Source of the DNA: CAYMAZ01 sp964388575
Lineage (GTDB): Bacteria > Bacteroidota > Bacteroidia > Bacteroidales > DTU049
NCBI GenBank assembly: GCA_964388575.1
Contig: CAYMAZ010000016.1
Span: 1 to 64,000, forward strand
Length of the DNA stretch: 64,000 nucleotides
Direction of reading: 5' to 3'
Shown: piece after piece, positions 25,926 through 33,386 of the stretch
How the letters are laid out: the number at the start of each line of letters is the position of its first letter
How positions within the stretch are numbered: the first letter of the stretch is position 1
Notes under the pieces: model-generated
Told to the model about the DNA's origin: nothing
Databases searched by the model: none
What the model saw: only the letters and a program-made list of their open reading frames with translations
Position numbers and translations under genes: made by a program

Positions 25926-26486
25926 ATGGCTGCAATGAATACTGACCAATCCATCGTTCAGGTTTCGGATAAACGATTTAAAAACTATATCTCCCATGAA
26001 GAAATTTTGCATTCACTTTCTGAAATTGCGGTCAGGATTAACGCTTACTACAGGGATAAAAATCCTGTTTTTTTGGTTGTTCTCAACGGAGCTTTTATGT
26101 TTGCTTCAGATTTGCTAAAATATATTGAAATTCCCTGCGAAGTTTCATTCATGCGTGTTTCTTCTTATCTTGGCATGGAGTCTACAACTCAGATTACAGA
26201 AGTACTCGGACTTGATAACACTTTGAAAGGAAGACATGTTGTTGTCGTTGAAGATATTGTAGATACAGGACACACCATGGAATATATTCTGAAATCGCTT
26301 AATGATAAAGGTGTCCTCAGTATGAGCATTGCTACACTTTTGTTCAAGAAAAATAAATTTGAAAAGGATTTTCCAGTTGATTACATCGGGTTTTCAATTC
26401 CAAACGATTTTGTCGTTGGATATGGACTGGACTATAATGGATATGGAAGAAATCTGAAGGATATATATACAGTTATTGATGAATAG
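25926..26486 (+). CDS. hpt: Hypoxanthine phosphoribosyltransferase
   Basis: About 186 residues. The PRPP-binding signature VVVVEDIVDTGHTM is intact, with the type I PRTase flexible loop upstream (SYLGMESTTQI) and the C-terminal DFVVGYGLDYNGYGR typical of HPRT. It salvages hypoxanthine and guanine with PRPP. ATG 25926 is chosen because the longer frame begins within the -7 element; ATG 25935 is an alternative. It precedes the adenylate kinase genes, a familiar Bacteroidota arrangement (hpt-adk-obg). Confidence 0.95.
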   Translation: MAAMNTDQSIVQVSDKRFKNYISHEEILHSLSEIAVRINAYYRDKNPVFLVVLNGAFMFASDLLKYIEIPCEVSFMRVSSYLGMESTTQITEVLGLDNTLKGRHVVVVEDIVDTGHTMEYILKSLNDKGVLSMSIATLLFKKNKFEKDFPVDYIGFSIPNDFVVGYGLDYNGYGRNLKDIYTVIDE

Positions 26487-26645
26487 ATAAGAAAATTGCA
26501 GTGTATAATGAAAAATTGAAAAATGTGAGTTTATTGAGATGAGAAAAAAATAATTGATCGAATTTTGAAATTGAATGTTAAAGTTTACAGGCTTTTCCAG
26601 AGCAATCAAACAAGGGATAAAATTTGACATAAAAAAGCATACAAC

Positions 26646-27818
26646 ATGATAAATATAGCACTATTCGGAGCCCCCGGAGCAGGAAAGGGAACTCAATCAA
26701 AGCAGTTGCTTGAAAAATACAAACTTACCTATATTTCAACTGGGGATATGCTCCGCCGTGAAATTGCAGAAAAAACAAAACTTGGACTGATGGCCAAAGA
26801 AGCCATTGAACAGGGAAAACTTGTTTCTGATGAGATCATTGTCCAGATCATTGAAGAAAAGATCAAAATGAGCACTGATACCAACGGGTTCCTGTTTGAT
26901 GGTTTCCCAAGAACAGTCGTCCAGGCATATATTCTTGAGGGACTTTTACTGAAAATGGGAATGTCTTTAACATGTATGATCAGCCTTGAAGTACCACGCG
27001 AAGAACTGATTACCCGTATGGTTGCCCGTGCGGAAAAGGAAAACAGAGCTGACGACAGAAATCTCGAAGTAATCAATCACCGGCTTGTTGAATACGAAAA
27101 AAAGACAGTACCTGTTGCTGAATTTTACAGGGCACAGAATAAGTTTTTCAATGTGAACGGAATGGGAACAATTGAGGAAATTTTCAGCAGAGTGGATGCA
27201 ATCATTGAAAAACAACTTGAAAATGTATGGTTGAATATTATCCTGTTCGGAGCTCCTGGCGCCGGAAAGGGAACACAGGCAAAAAAACTGGCAAAGGAGT
27301 TTAACCTTGTTTATATTTCAACCGGAGAGCTCATCAGGGAAGAAATTGCAAAAAACACAGAAATGGGGATTCTGGCTCAGCCATTTCTTGAAAAGGGAGA
27401 CCCTGTGCCAGATGAAATTGCCATAAAATTGCTGGAACAGAAAATCAAACAGTCTCACGGGGCAAAAGGCTTTATATTCAAAGGTTTTCCAGGCACTCTT
27501 GTACAGGCTTATATTTTGGACGGATTATTACAAAAAATGGGATCGCGGGTGTCCTGTGTGTATGAAATAAAGTCGCCCACCTTGCAGTCAATAAAACGTC
27601 TCACTGCCAGAGCAAAAACTGAAAGTGCAAGGGTGTATGACATGGATTTTGATATCATCATACATCGGCTTGAAGTGTTTGATAAGTTTACAAAGCCCGT
27701 GCTCGAGTTTTATGAAAAAAGAAATCTGCTGCAAACATTTGACGGAGTTGGTGATGAAGATTTAATTTTCAACAACATCTCTGAAGCATTAACCAAAGCT
27801 TTTAAAAATATCAGATAA
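26646..27818 (+). CDS. Tandem adenylate kinase fusion with a degenerate second domain
   Basis: 390 residues made of two short-LID adenylate kinase domains. Domain 1 (1-193) has P-loop GAPGAGKGT (8-16), the AMP-site DGFPR (85-89) and the LID-flanking RADD (134-137). Domain 2 (196-390) keeps the P-loop (202-210) but has FKGFPG at 278-283, losing the Asp and Arg of DGFPR, and RVYD instead of RADD. Domain 1 should interconvert AMP, ATP and ADP; domain 2 is likely inactive or altered in substrate. The two domains remain similar (both carry QAYIL), pointing to internal duplication. A complete third adk follows 2 bp downstream. Confidence 0.93.
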   Translation: MINIALFGAPGAGKGTQSKQLLEKYKLTYISTGDMLRREIAEKTKLGLMAKEAIEQGKLVSDEIIVQIIEEKIKMSTDTNGFLFDGFPRTVVQAYILEGLLLKMGMSLTCMISLEVPREELITRMVARAEKENRADDRNLEVINHRLVEYEKKTVPVAEFYRAQNKFFNVNGMGTIEEIFSRVDAIIEKQLENVWLNIILFGAPGAGKGTQAKKLAKEFNLVYISTGELIREEIAKNTEMGILAQPFLEKGDPVPDEIAIKLLEQKIKQSHGAKGFIFKGFPGTLVQAYILDGLLQKMGSRVSCVYEIKSPTLQSIKRLTARAKTESARVYDMDFDIIIHRLEVFDKFTKPVLEFYEKRNLLQTFDGVGDEDLIFNNISEALTKAFKNIR

Positions 27819-27820
27819 AT

Positions 27821-28411
27821 ATGTTTAATATGATAATGTTCGGTCCTCCCGGATCTGGGAAAGGAACACAGTCAAAAATTGTGGCTGAGCATTATAATTT
27901 TTTACATCTTTCAACCGGAGATCTGTTCAGAAAAGAAATTGAAAATAAAACAGCACTTGGGGATATTGTCAAAACATTTATCAATCGGGGATTACTTGTG
28001 CCGGATAATATTGTAATGCGTGAATTTTACAGATATGCACTCATGCATCAGGATGTTTCCGGAATTGTGTTTGACGGATTTCCCCGAAACCAAACACAGG
28101 CAGCAAATCTCGATAAAGTATTTCACAAAAAGGAACTGAGAATTGCTCTTGTAATTTTTATGAAGGTCAATGATGAAGAACTGATCCAGCGCGTTATGGG
28201 CAGGGCTATTGACTCCGGCAGAGCAGATGACAACATTGAAGTGATGCAAAAACGGCTTGAAGTATATAAAACCATAACACGTCCTGTTATTGATTATTAC
28301 AAAGTCACAAGAAGGCTTGTTGAAGTAGATGGAATGCGTGATGTGGGAATTGTTGCGGAAGAAATAAGAGAAATTGTGAGTGATTCAATGAAAAGAATGA
28401 TTGACGATTGA
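27821..28411 (+). CDS. adk: Adenylate kinase
   Basis: 196 residues with all key motifs: P-loop GPPGSGKGT, STGDLFR, DGFPR and RADDN, with the short LID form. It starts 2 bp after the double-domain adenylate kinase and is translationally coupled to it. Of the three domains it is the most canonical at the AMP site together with domain 1 of the fusion. It should provide ADP from AMP and ATP. obgE follows after 195 bp without a gene. Confidence 0.93.
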   Translation: MFNMIMFGPPGSGKGTQSKIVAEHYNFLHLSTGDLFRKEIENKTALGDIVKTFINRGLLVPDNIVMREFYRYALMHQDVSGIVFDGFPRNQTQAANLDKVFHKKELRIALVIFMKVNDEELIQRVMGRAIDSGRADDNIEVMQKRLEVYKTITRPVIDYYKVTRRLVEVDGMRDVGIVAEEIREIVSDSMKRMIDD

Positions 28412-28606
28412 TGACTATGATAAATTCTTGAAAATAAATAACAATGAACACATATAAATTTTTGTAAAAAGCATTGAAACATCCCAAAAAATCTGAAAAA
28501 ACTCAATAATAAAAAGTGAAAGAAAATTTATTCAGCAATCAAAAATCAACATTCAAAAAGCTGAAATCACAAACAATTCAATAATAATAAAATATAACTT
28601 TTCAAT

Positions 28607-29596
28607 ATGTCAAACCCGAACTTTGTAGATCATGTGAGGATTTTTTGCCGCTCTGGAAAAGGCGGCGCCGGTTCGGTGCATTTCCACCGTGCAAAATATA
28701 TTCCAAGAGGAGGTCCTGATGGTGGTAACGGCGGAAAAGGCGGCGACATAATCGTTCGGGGCAACAATCAGTTGTGGACTCTGTTGCATCTGCGTTATAC
28801 CCGCCATGTAACTGCAGATGACGGACAAAACGGCAGCGGAAATAAAAAAACCGGTGCCGATGGTAAAAATATAATCATAGAGGTTCCTCTCGGCACTGTC
28901 GTAAAGGATTCAGAAACCGGTGAATTTCTACTGGAAGTGCTCCAACACGGTGAAGAAAAAATTCTTTTTCACGGAGGAAGAGGCGGCATGGGGAATGATT
29001 TTTTCAAAACTGCAACAAACCAGACTCCCCGTTTTGCTCAACCCGGAGAAGAAGGTGTTGAAGCTTCTGTCATTTTTGAACTCAAGATCCTTGCCGATGT
29101 GGGACTGGTCGGTTTTCCAAATGCCGGAAAATCGACTTTGCTTTCTGTCATTTCTGCTGCCAAACCCAAAATTGCTGATTATCCGTTTACAACCCTCACG
29201 CCCAATCTCGGAATGGTCGAATACAGAGATTTCAAATCATTTGTAATGGCCGACATTCCCGGAATCATCGAAGGTGCGCACGAAGGAAAAGGACTCGGAC
29301 TCCGTTTCCTGCGGCACATTGAAAGAAATTCACTATTGTTGTTTATGATACCTGTTGTCTCGGAAAACATCTCAGGAGAATTTAAAATCCTGCAGAAAGA
29401 ATTGAAAATGTATAACCCCGAACTGGCCGACAAGGATTATCTCATTGCTATCACAAAATGTGACCTGTTGCCCGCTGATGAACTGAAAAAGCTGAAGAAA
29501 AAACTTACAAGACTGAACCCGGTTTTCATTTCATCACACACACAAACCGGAATCACAGAACTGAAGGACAAACTCTGGCTGAAATTAAACAATTAA
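28607..29596 (+). CDS. obgE: GTPase Obg
   Basis: 329 residues. The glycine-rich Obg fold (FCRSGKGGAGSVHFHRAKY, GGPDGGNGGKGGD) precedes a G domain with Walker A GFPNAGKST, switch region YPFTTLTPNLG, G3 DIPGIIEGAH, G4 TKCDLL. The C-terminal OCT domain of some Obg proteins is absent, as usual here. Acts in late 50S ribosome assembly and stress. Follows the adk genes, as in other Bacteroidota. Confidence 0.97.
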   Translation: MSNPNFVDHVRIFCRSGKGGAGSVHFHRAKYIPRGGPDGGNGGKGGDIIVRGNNQLWTLLHLRYTRHVTADDGQNGSGNKKTGADGKNIIIEVPLGTVVKDSETGEFLLEVLQHGEEKILFHGGRGGMGNDFFKTATNQTPRFAQPGEEGVEASVIFELKILADVGLVGFPNAGKSTLLSVISAAKPKIADYPFTTLTPNLGMVEYRDFKSFVMADIPGIIEGAHEGKGLGLRFLRHIERNSLLLFMIPVVSENISGEFKILQKELKMYNPELADKDYLIAITKCDLLPADELKKLKKKLTRLNPVFISSHTQTGITELKDKLWLKLNN

Positions 29597-29605
29597 TACT
29601 TTGAA

Positions 29606-30205
29606 ATGATTGTACTGAACATCATTCAAACACTGAAAACAGCAGACACAGAATTGCTTCTGGCAATCAACGGTTCACATTCTTCGTTTTTTGATGTCAT
29701 CATGTACGGCATAAGCAATAAATTTATCTGGATACCACTCTACGTTTTGCTGATGTATATCTCATTCAGGCTGTATGGAAAAAAAGCGTTTCTGATCATC
29801 GGGGGAATGATACTGGCTGTGGTCATTTCAGATCAGATATCTGTTCATTTGTTTAAAAATGTCTTTCAGCGCTATCGCCCCTGTCACAATATTGATCTGC
29901 AGGGAATGCTGCATCTGGTTAATGACAAATGCGGCGGGAAGTTCGGTTTCATTTCATCTCATGCCAGCAATACGGCCACCGTTGCCACCATGTCCATCCT
30001 GTTTTTTGGAAAAAAATTCAATTGGCTGATGGTTGTGGTCATCCTGTATGCATTGCTCAATTCCTATTCAAGAGTTTATCTAGGTGTGCATTATCCATCT
30101 GATGTAATTGCCGGGATGGCAGTTGGTGTTTTTCTGGGCATTGGAACAGGTTCGTTTGTTATCTGGTTGAAAAAATCTTTTACAAAAATTCCTTCAACCG
30201 GTTGA
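29606..30205 (+). CDS. PAP2-family membrane phosphatase
   Basis: 199 residues with about five to six membrane helices and the three acid-phosphatase motifs: a KxxxxRxRP-like KNVFQRYRPC, SSHASN and SRVYLGVHYPSD. This fits undecaprenyl-diphosphate or lipid-phosphate phosphatases that recycle the C55 carrier at the inner membrane, but the substrate is not proved. It begins 9 bp after obgE, so it is probably cotranscribed. Confidence 0.9.
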   Translation: MIVLNIIQTLKTADTELLLAINGSHSSFFDVIMYGISNKFIWIPLYVLLMYISFRLYGKKAFLIIGGMILAVVISDQISVHLFKNVFQRYRPCHNIDLQGMLHLVNDKCGGKFGFISSHASNTATVATMSILFFGKKFNWLMVVVILYALLNSYSRVYLGVHYPSDVIAGMAVGVFLGIGTGSFVIWLKKSFTKIPSTG

Positions 30206-30352
30206 CGGAAATCTTAAATCCTGCACCTTTCATTTTCATGTATTTATGATTTGCCATTTTCTATCTTTTTCTTCCTGCGAATAAGATTTTACAGCATGTA
30301 GAATGAGCAATAGAAATATCAGATATTTTTGATTGTAATGTTCATCGTTCTT
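30206..30352. other. Spacer between convergent genes
   Basis: No gene or strong terminator hairpin was seen. It separates the plus-strand PAP2 gene from the minus-strand surface cluster. Confidence 0.5.
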
Positions 30353-30448
30353 CTATTTTACTTTCAACACCTCTATCTGCTTCTGCAGGTCAATCACATA
30401 AAGTGTAAGCTCTTCAATCTTTTTCAGCAGGATTTCGTTCATTTTCAC
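30353..30448 (-). CDS. Micro-ORF with coiled-coil sequence (cassette 2)
   Basis: About 31 codons from a GTG at 30448 or 29 from the ATG at 30442, reading MNEILLKKIEELTLYVIDLQ then KQIEVLKVK. It begins a few bases after the stop of the T9SS protein. Leucines and isoleucines follow a heptad pattern, so a short coiled coil is expected. The sequence closely matches the C-terminal helix of tail-fibre (S74-like) proteins of Bacteroidota, and a near twin lies at 33043-33135 in the same position relative to another T9SS gene. It may be translated by coupling, or be the remnant of an ancestral C-terminus; the twin conservation favours retained function. Confidence 0.5.
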   Translation of the reverse strand: MKMNEILLKKIEELTLYVIDLQKQIEVLKVK

Positions 30449-30700
30449 GGTTATTATTTCGTTTTAACAACTTTCACCACATTTCTGCCCGAAGGCGTTT
30501 CCATAATGCAGAAATACAATCCTTTTGTAATGCCATCGGTTGAAACATCTATCGAATGTTGCCCTTTATCAATTGAGCAGTTGAATATTCCAAGCACCTG
30601 CCTGCCATAGGCATCTGTGAGATAAATTTTTGCATCTGTTTGCTCAGGTTGTGTGAATGAGATTGTGAATGAATCGGAAAAGGGATTGGGGTGGATTTGA
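30367..30700 (-). repeat. Imperfect direct repeat: T9SS tail plus micro-ORF, copy A
   Basis: About 330 bp, roughly 80-85% identical by eye to 33061-33386. It spans the T9SS sorting domain and the micro-ORF, including the stop and spacer between them. The bodies of the two T9SS proteins are unrelated, so this module was duplicated or exchanged separately from the passenger domains. Confidence 0.85.
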
Positions 30701-32241
30701 AAGTTTTCTATTTTATGAGAATCTGATTCAGTAAGATTCCGGTACTCTGGATCATTTTCATTGCTGAAAGAAAAATTATTTTCTGACATGATGCTTTTAT
30801 TTGAAAAACCCTCACATGGAGTAATTGTAGCAGTAAATTGTGCCCCTTGTTCAACGGTAAAACCGGGCAGCAGATCTATTGCCTGTCCTGCTTCAAAAAT
30901 AACTGTATTGTCTTCTTCAATAATAACTGCAGGACCTGCTGAAATACCAATATCTGCTTTATACAATAGTGGGTCAGGTGCTCCGATAGTTTTGTCCTGA
31001 ACCAGATATTGATTATGTAAAACAATATATTCCTGGCAACATTCAGGTAATGGGGGTTTCGAAACGGGATTGTAATTGAAATTTGGACCAACATCATTTG
31101 TGGGATCATAAGTATGATTTGTTTTTGAGATAAGGCCATCATATATCTTTGTACCACAGTCATTTGTAATTGTTGCCTCGTAGTAGTAATATGCTGGAGC
31201 TAACTCTGTTCCATACAGGTAATGTTTTCCATTCCATGAAATGATGTTTTGTGGGTTAGGTATATTATATTCCGTAACGACCTCATTACCGGGAATTCCA
31301 TAAATCTTTAAATGTAGATCAGTTTTATTCTTTAAACCAAAAATTGTAAAAGGATTATCATTAGTATGCAATTGATTAATTGTAATATATTCTGCACCTG
31401 CTGTGCTGCTGCATCCATTTGAACACACAAAGATTACATCATCAATAAGTATATAAACACCGCAATTACTTCCTGATATCCAAGAACTTGGCCTTTGTAG
31501 TTCCAATACCAAATATTCAAAATTATTGTTATTAATGTTTAAAGTTGTACTTACTTTATGCCATGTACCTGTTGGAAAAGAGTTTAACGAAACAGGTATT
31601 TGATCAGCAACAATTATATCCTGGTTAAGTTTGTTTTTCTTTATGCAATAATCTTCAAATTTAGAACAAATACAAGATGAACACCAATAACTACAAGAAG
31701 AATTTTGATATTCAATGCTTTTATTGCTTAGCAAAATATTAATATTAGCAAAATCGTTTGAATATACATTGCTCCAGCCAAATCCAAGATCTGATCCCGT
31801 TGCTATCCTAAAATAAAAACTAAGAGTATATTCTCCAGTGTTTAAAGGTCTGTCTTGAGAAAAAAAACGTTGTTGTATTAATTCACATGCACCCATCCCG
31901 ACAAAAGAACCACCACTAATCGGAATAATTGTCTCCCATTGCCAGGTTGCTCCGTTCCATATTAATTCTCGGATTGGCCTATTTAAAGAATGAAACCAGT
32001 CTGGTGAATGTAAATATATATTATTATACTCATCATTTGATTCATCTTCATGACATGTCTGATAATTTGATTGATCTCCCACCCAAACACTTACGTATTC
32101 AAAAGATTTGTCAATTTGAGTCGCAGTTGGAGATGATGGGAAACTATTGTCTTCAAAACTTGCATTATGTGTTATGTATTGAGAAAATCCAAATTGCACT
32201 TTGAAAATTAGAAAGAAATATATATAGTATTTTAATTTCAT
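30454..32241 (-). CDS. Secreted T9SS protein with 3-coathanger-type repeat
   Basis: 595 residues. A signal peptide (cut near FGFSQ) leads to a lectin-like or CBM-like beta region (about 25-260) with a small Cys cluster (SCSYWCSSCICSKFEDYC) that may bind metal or form disulfides. A flexible central region follows, then a short beta stack (VIFEAGQAIDLLPGFTVEQG) of the 3-coathanger stack type often found just before T9SS tails, and the type A sorting domain (IHPNPFSDSF to VVKVVKTK). It should be displayed on the surface. It lies 11 bp after a beta-barrel gene and is followed by a micro-ORF, repeating the layout of the subtilase cassette upstream. Confidence 0.85.
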   Translation of the reverse strand: MKLKYYIYFFLIFKVQFGFSQYITHNASFEDNSFPSSPTATQIDKSFEYVSVWVGDQSNYQTCHEDESNDEYNNIYLHSPDWFHSLNRPIRELIWNGATWQWETIIPISGGSFVGMGACELIQQRFFSQDRPLNTGEYTLSFYFRIATGSDLGFGWSNVYSNDFANINILLSNKSIEYQNSSCSYWCSSCICSKFEDYCIKKNKLNQDIIVADQIPVSLNSFPTGTWHKVSTTLNINNNNFEYLVLELQRPSSWISGSNCGVYILIDDVIFVCSNGCSSTAGAEYITINQLHTNDNPFTIFGLKNKTDLHLKIYGIPGNEVVTEYNIPNPQNIISWNGKHYLYGTELAPAYYYYEATITNDCGTKIYDGLISKTNHTYDPTNDVGPNFNYNPVSKPPLPECCQEYIVLHNQYLVQDKTIGAPDPLLYKADIGISAGPAVIIEEDNTVIFEAGQAIDLLPGFTVEQGAQFTATITPCEGFSNKSIMSENNFSFSNENDPEYRNLTESDSHKIENFQIHPNPFSDSFTISFTQPEQTDAKIYLTDAYGRQVLGIFNCSIDKGQHSIDVSTDGITKGLYFCIMETPSGRNVVKVVKTK

Positions 32242-32252
32242 TTTTCTATTGA

Positions 32253-33020
32253 TTAAAATGAATAATGAATATTTAAGTTCACATTATAATATTTATTAAA
32301 CAAAATTTTTTTATCATCAAAATATATTCTACTCACAAAAAAGGTAATTCCAGTAGAGAGAGCGAGTTTTGTTTGATTTGTGAATGTGAAGATTTCTTTT
32401 CCTACAAGAACTTTTGTGGATAAACAATCATATTTTGAAAAATAATCCAAAGTAACTTGTCCTTTGTTTATACTGTTATCAATATTGGTTTCAATTTCTC
32501 TGATAATTTTAACAACATCATAGGCAAATCCTGCTTTAATAAAGAATGCTTTTGCATTATATCCCATAAGCCCCTGAAGTCCAATGTTGTAAGTGTTTTT
32601 TTGATATGATTTAACTAACCTGTGATAATCATACAATGAATTATAAAAAATAACTGTATCGGGACTCGATGTTAAGAGTTCTTGTTGTTTTAAAAGATAA
32701 ACCCCAAAAGAAGTAATAAAATTGGATTTAAAATAAAAATTGTAAAGGAATGAAGTACTAAAAGTAAATTTGTTTTGATAATCAAACCCACCAAATCTGG
32801 AATATTTGGTTAATCCAACAGTGGGGTCATCATTTAATGTGTCTTTAGGCATAAATTGTATATGTTTATCTCCAAAATACAATTTGTAATTTCCGCCTAA
32901 AGTAAATTCAAAATGTTTTTTATTATTATTTTGTGTAGAAGCTTTTAGTTGCTCTACCTGTCCAAATGTAACATTCAATAACCCCCAAAAAAGAAGAATA
33001 GTTGAAAATAGTGTTTTCAT
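32253..33020 (-). CDS. Outer membrane beta-barrel-like protein (cassette 2)
   Basis: 255 residues, signal peptide cut near VTFGQ. The mature protein is a sequence of alternating hydrophobic/polar strands rich in Tyr, Phe and Asn and ends in a Phe (NIHYSF), as outer membrane barrels do. I do not recognise a named family. It comes right after a micro-ORF and 11 bp before a T9SS protein, so it may help anchor or export that protein (inference). AT-rich compared with housekeeping neighbours. Confidence 0.7.
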   Translation of the reverse strand: MKTLFSTILLFWGLLNVTFGQVEQLKASTQNNNKKHFEFTLGGNYKLYFGDKHIQFMPKDTLNDDPTVGLTKYSRFGGFDYQNKFTFSTSFLYNFYFKSNFITSFGVYLLKQQELLTSSPDTVIFYNSLYDYHRLVKSYQKNTYNIGLQGLMGYNAKAFFIKAGFAYDVVKIIREIETNIDNSINKGQVTLDYFSKYDCLSTKVLVGKEIFTFTNQTKLALSTGITFFVSRIYFDDKKILFNKYYNVNLNIHYSF

Positions 33021-33042
33021 AAAAATGGGTTTTAAAAAAACA

Positions 33043-33135
33043 CTACTCTGATAATTCTTTTACCTGCTTCTGCAATTCAATCACATAGAGTGTGAGCTCC
33101 TCAATCTTTTTCAGAAGGATTGCGTTCATTTTCAT
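33043..33135 (-). CDS. Micro-ORF with coiled-coil sequence (cassette 1)
   Basis: 30 codons, MKMNAILLKKIEELTLYVIE followed by LQKQVKELSE. The ATG lies 4 bp after the TAA of the subtilase gene (TAATAAAATG), ideal for reinitiation. It is almost identical at the protein level to the micro-ORF at 30353-30448. The heptad of Leu/Ile/Val predicts a coiled coil. It resembles the C-terminal trimerising helix of Bacteroidota tail-fibre-like proteins such as the one at 36076-37983, but here stands as a separate frame. Confidence 0.55.
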   Translation of the reverse strand: MKMNAILLKKIEELTLYVIELQKQVKELSE

Positions 33136-33386
33136 TTTATTATTCTGTTTTAATAACTTTCACCACATTCCTGCCAGCTGGCGTTTCCATAACGCAGAAG
33201 TACAAGCCTTTTGTAATGCCATCAGTTGAAACATCTATGGAGTGTTGCCCTTTGCCAAATGAACCGCTGAAAATGCCAAGCACCTGCCTGCCATAAGCAT
33301 CAGTGAGATAAATTTTTGCATCTGTCTCCTCTGGCTGTGAAATTGATACTGTGAAGGAATTGGAAAAGGGATTGGGGTAGATTTGG
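33061..33386 (-). repeat. Imperfect direct repeat: T9SS tail plus micro-ORF, copy B
   Basis: Partner of 30367-30700, in the same orientation 2.7 kb away. It covers the last part of the subtilase-like gene and the downstream micro-ORF. Confidence 0.85.
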
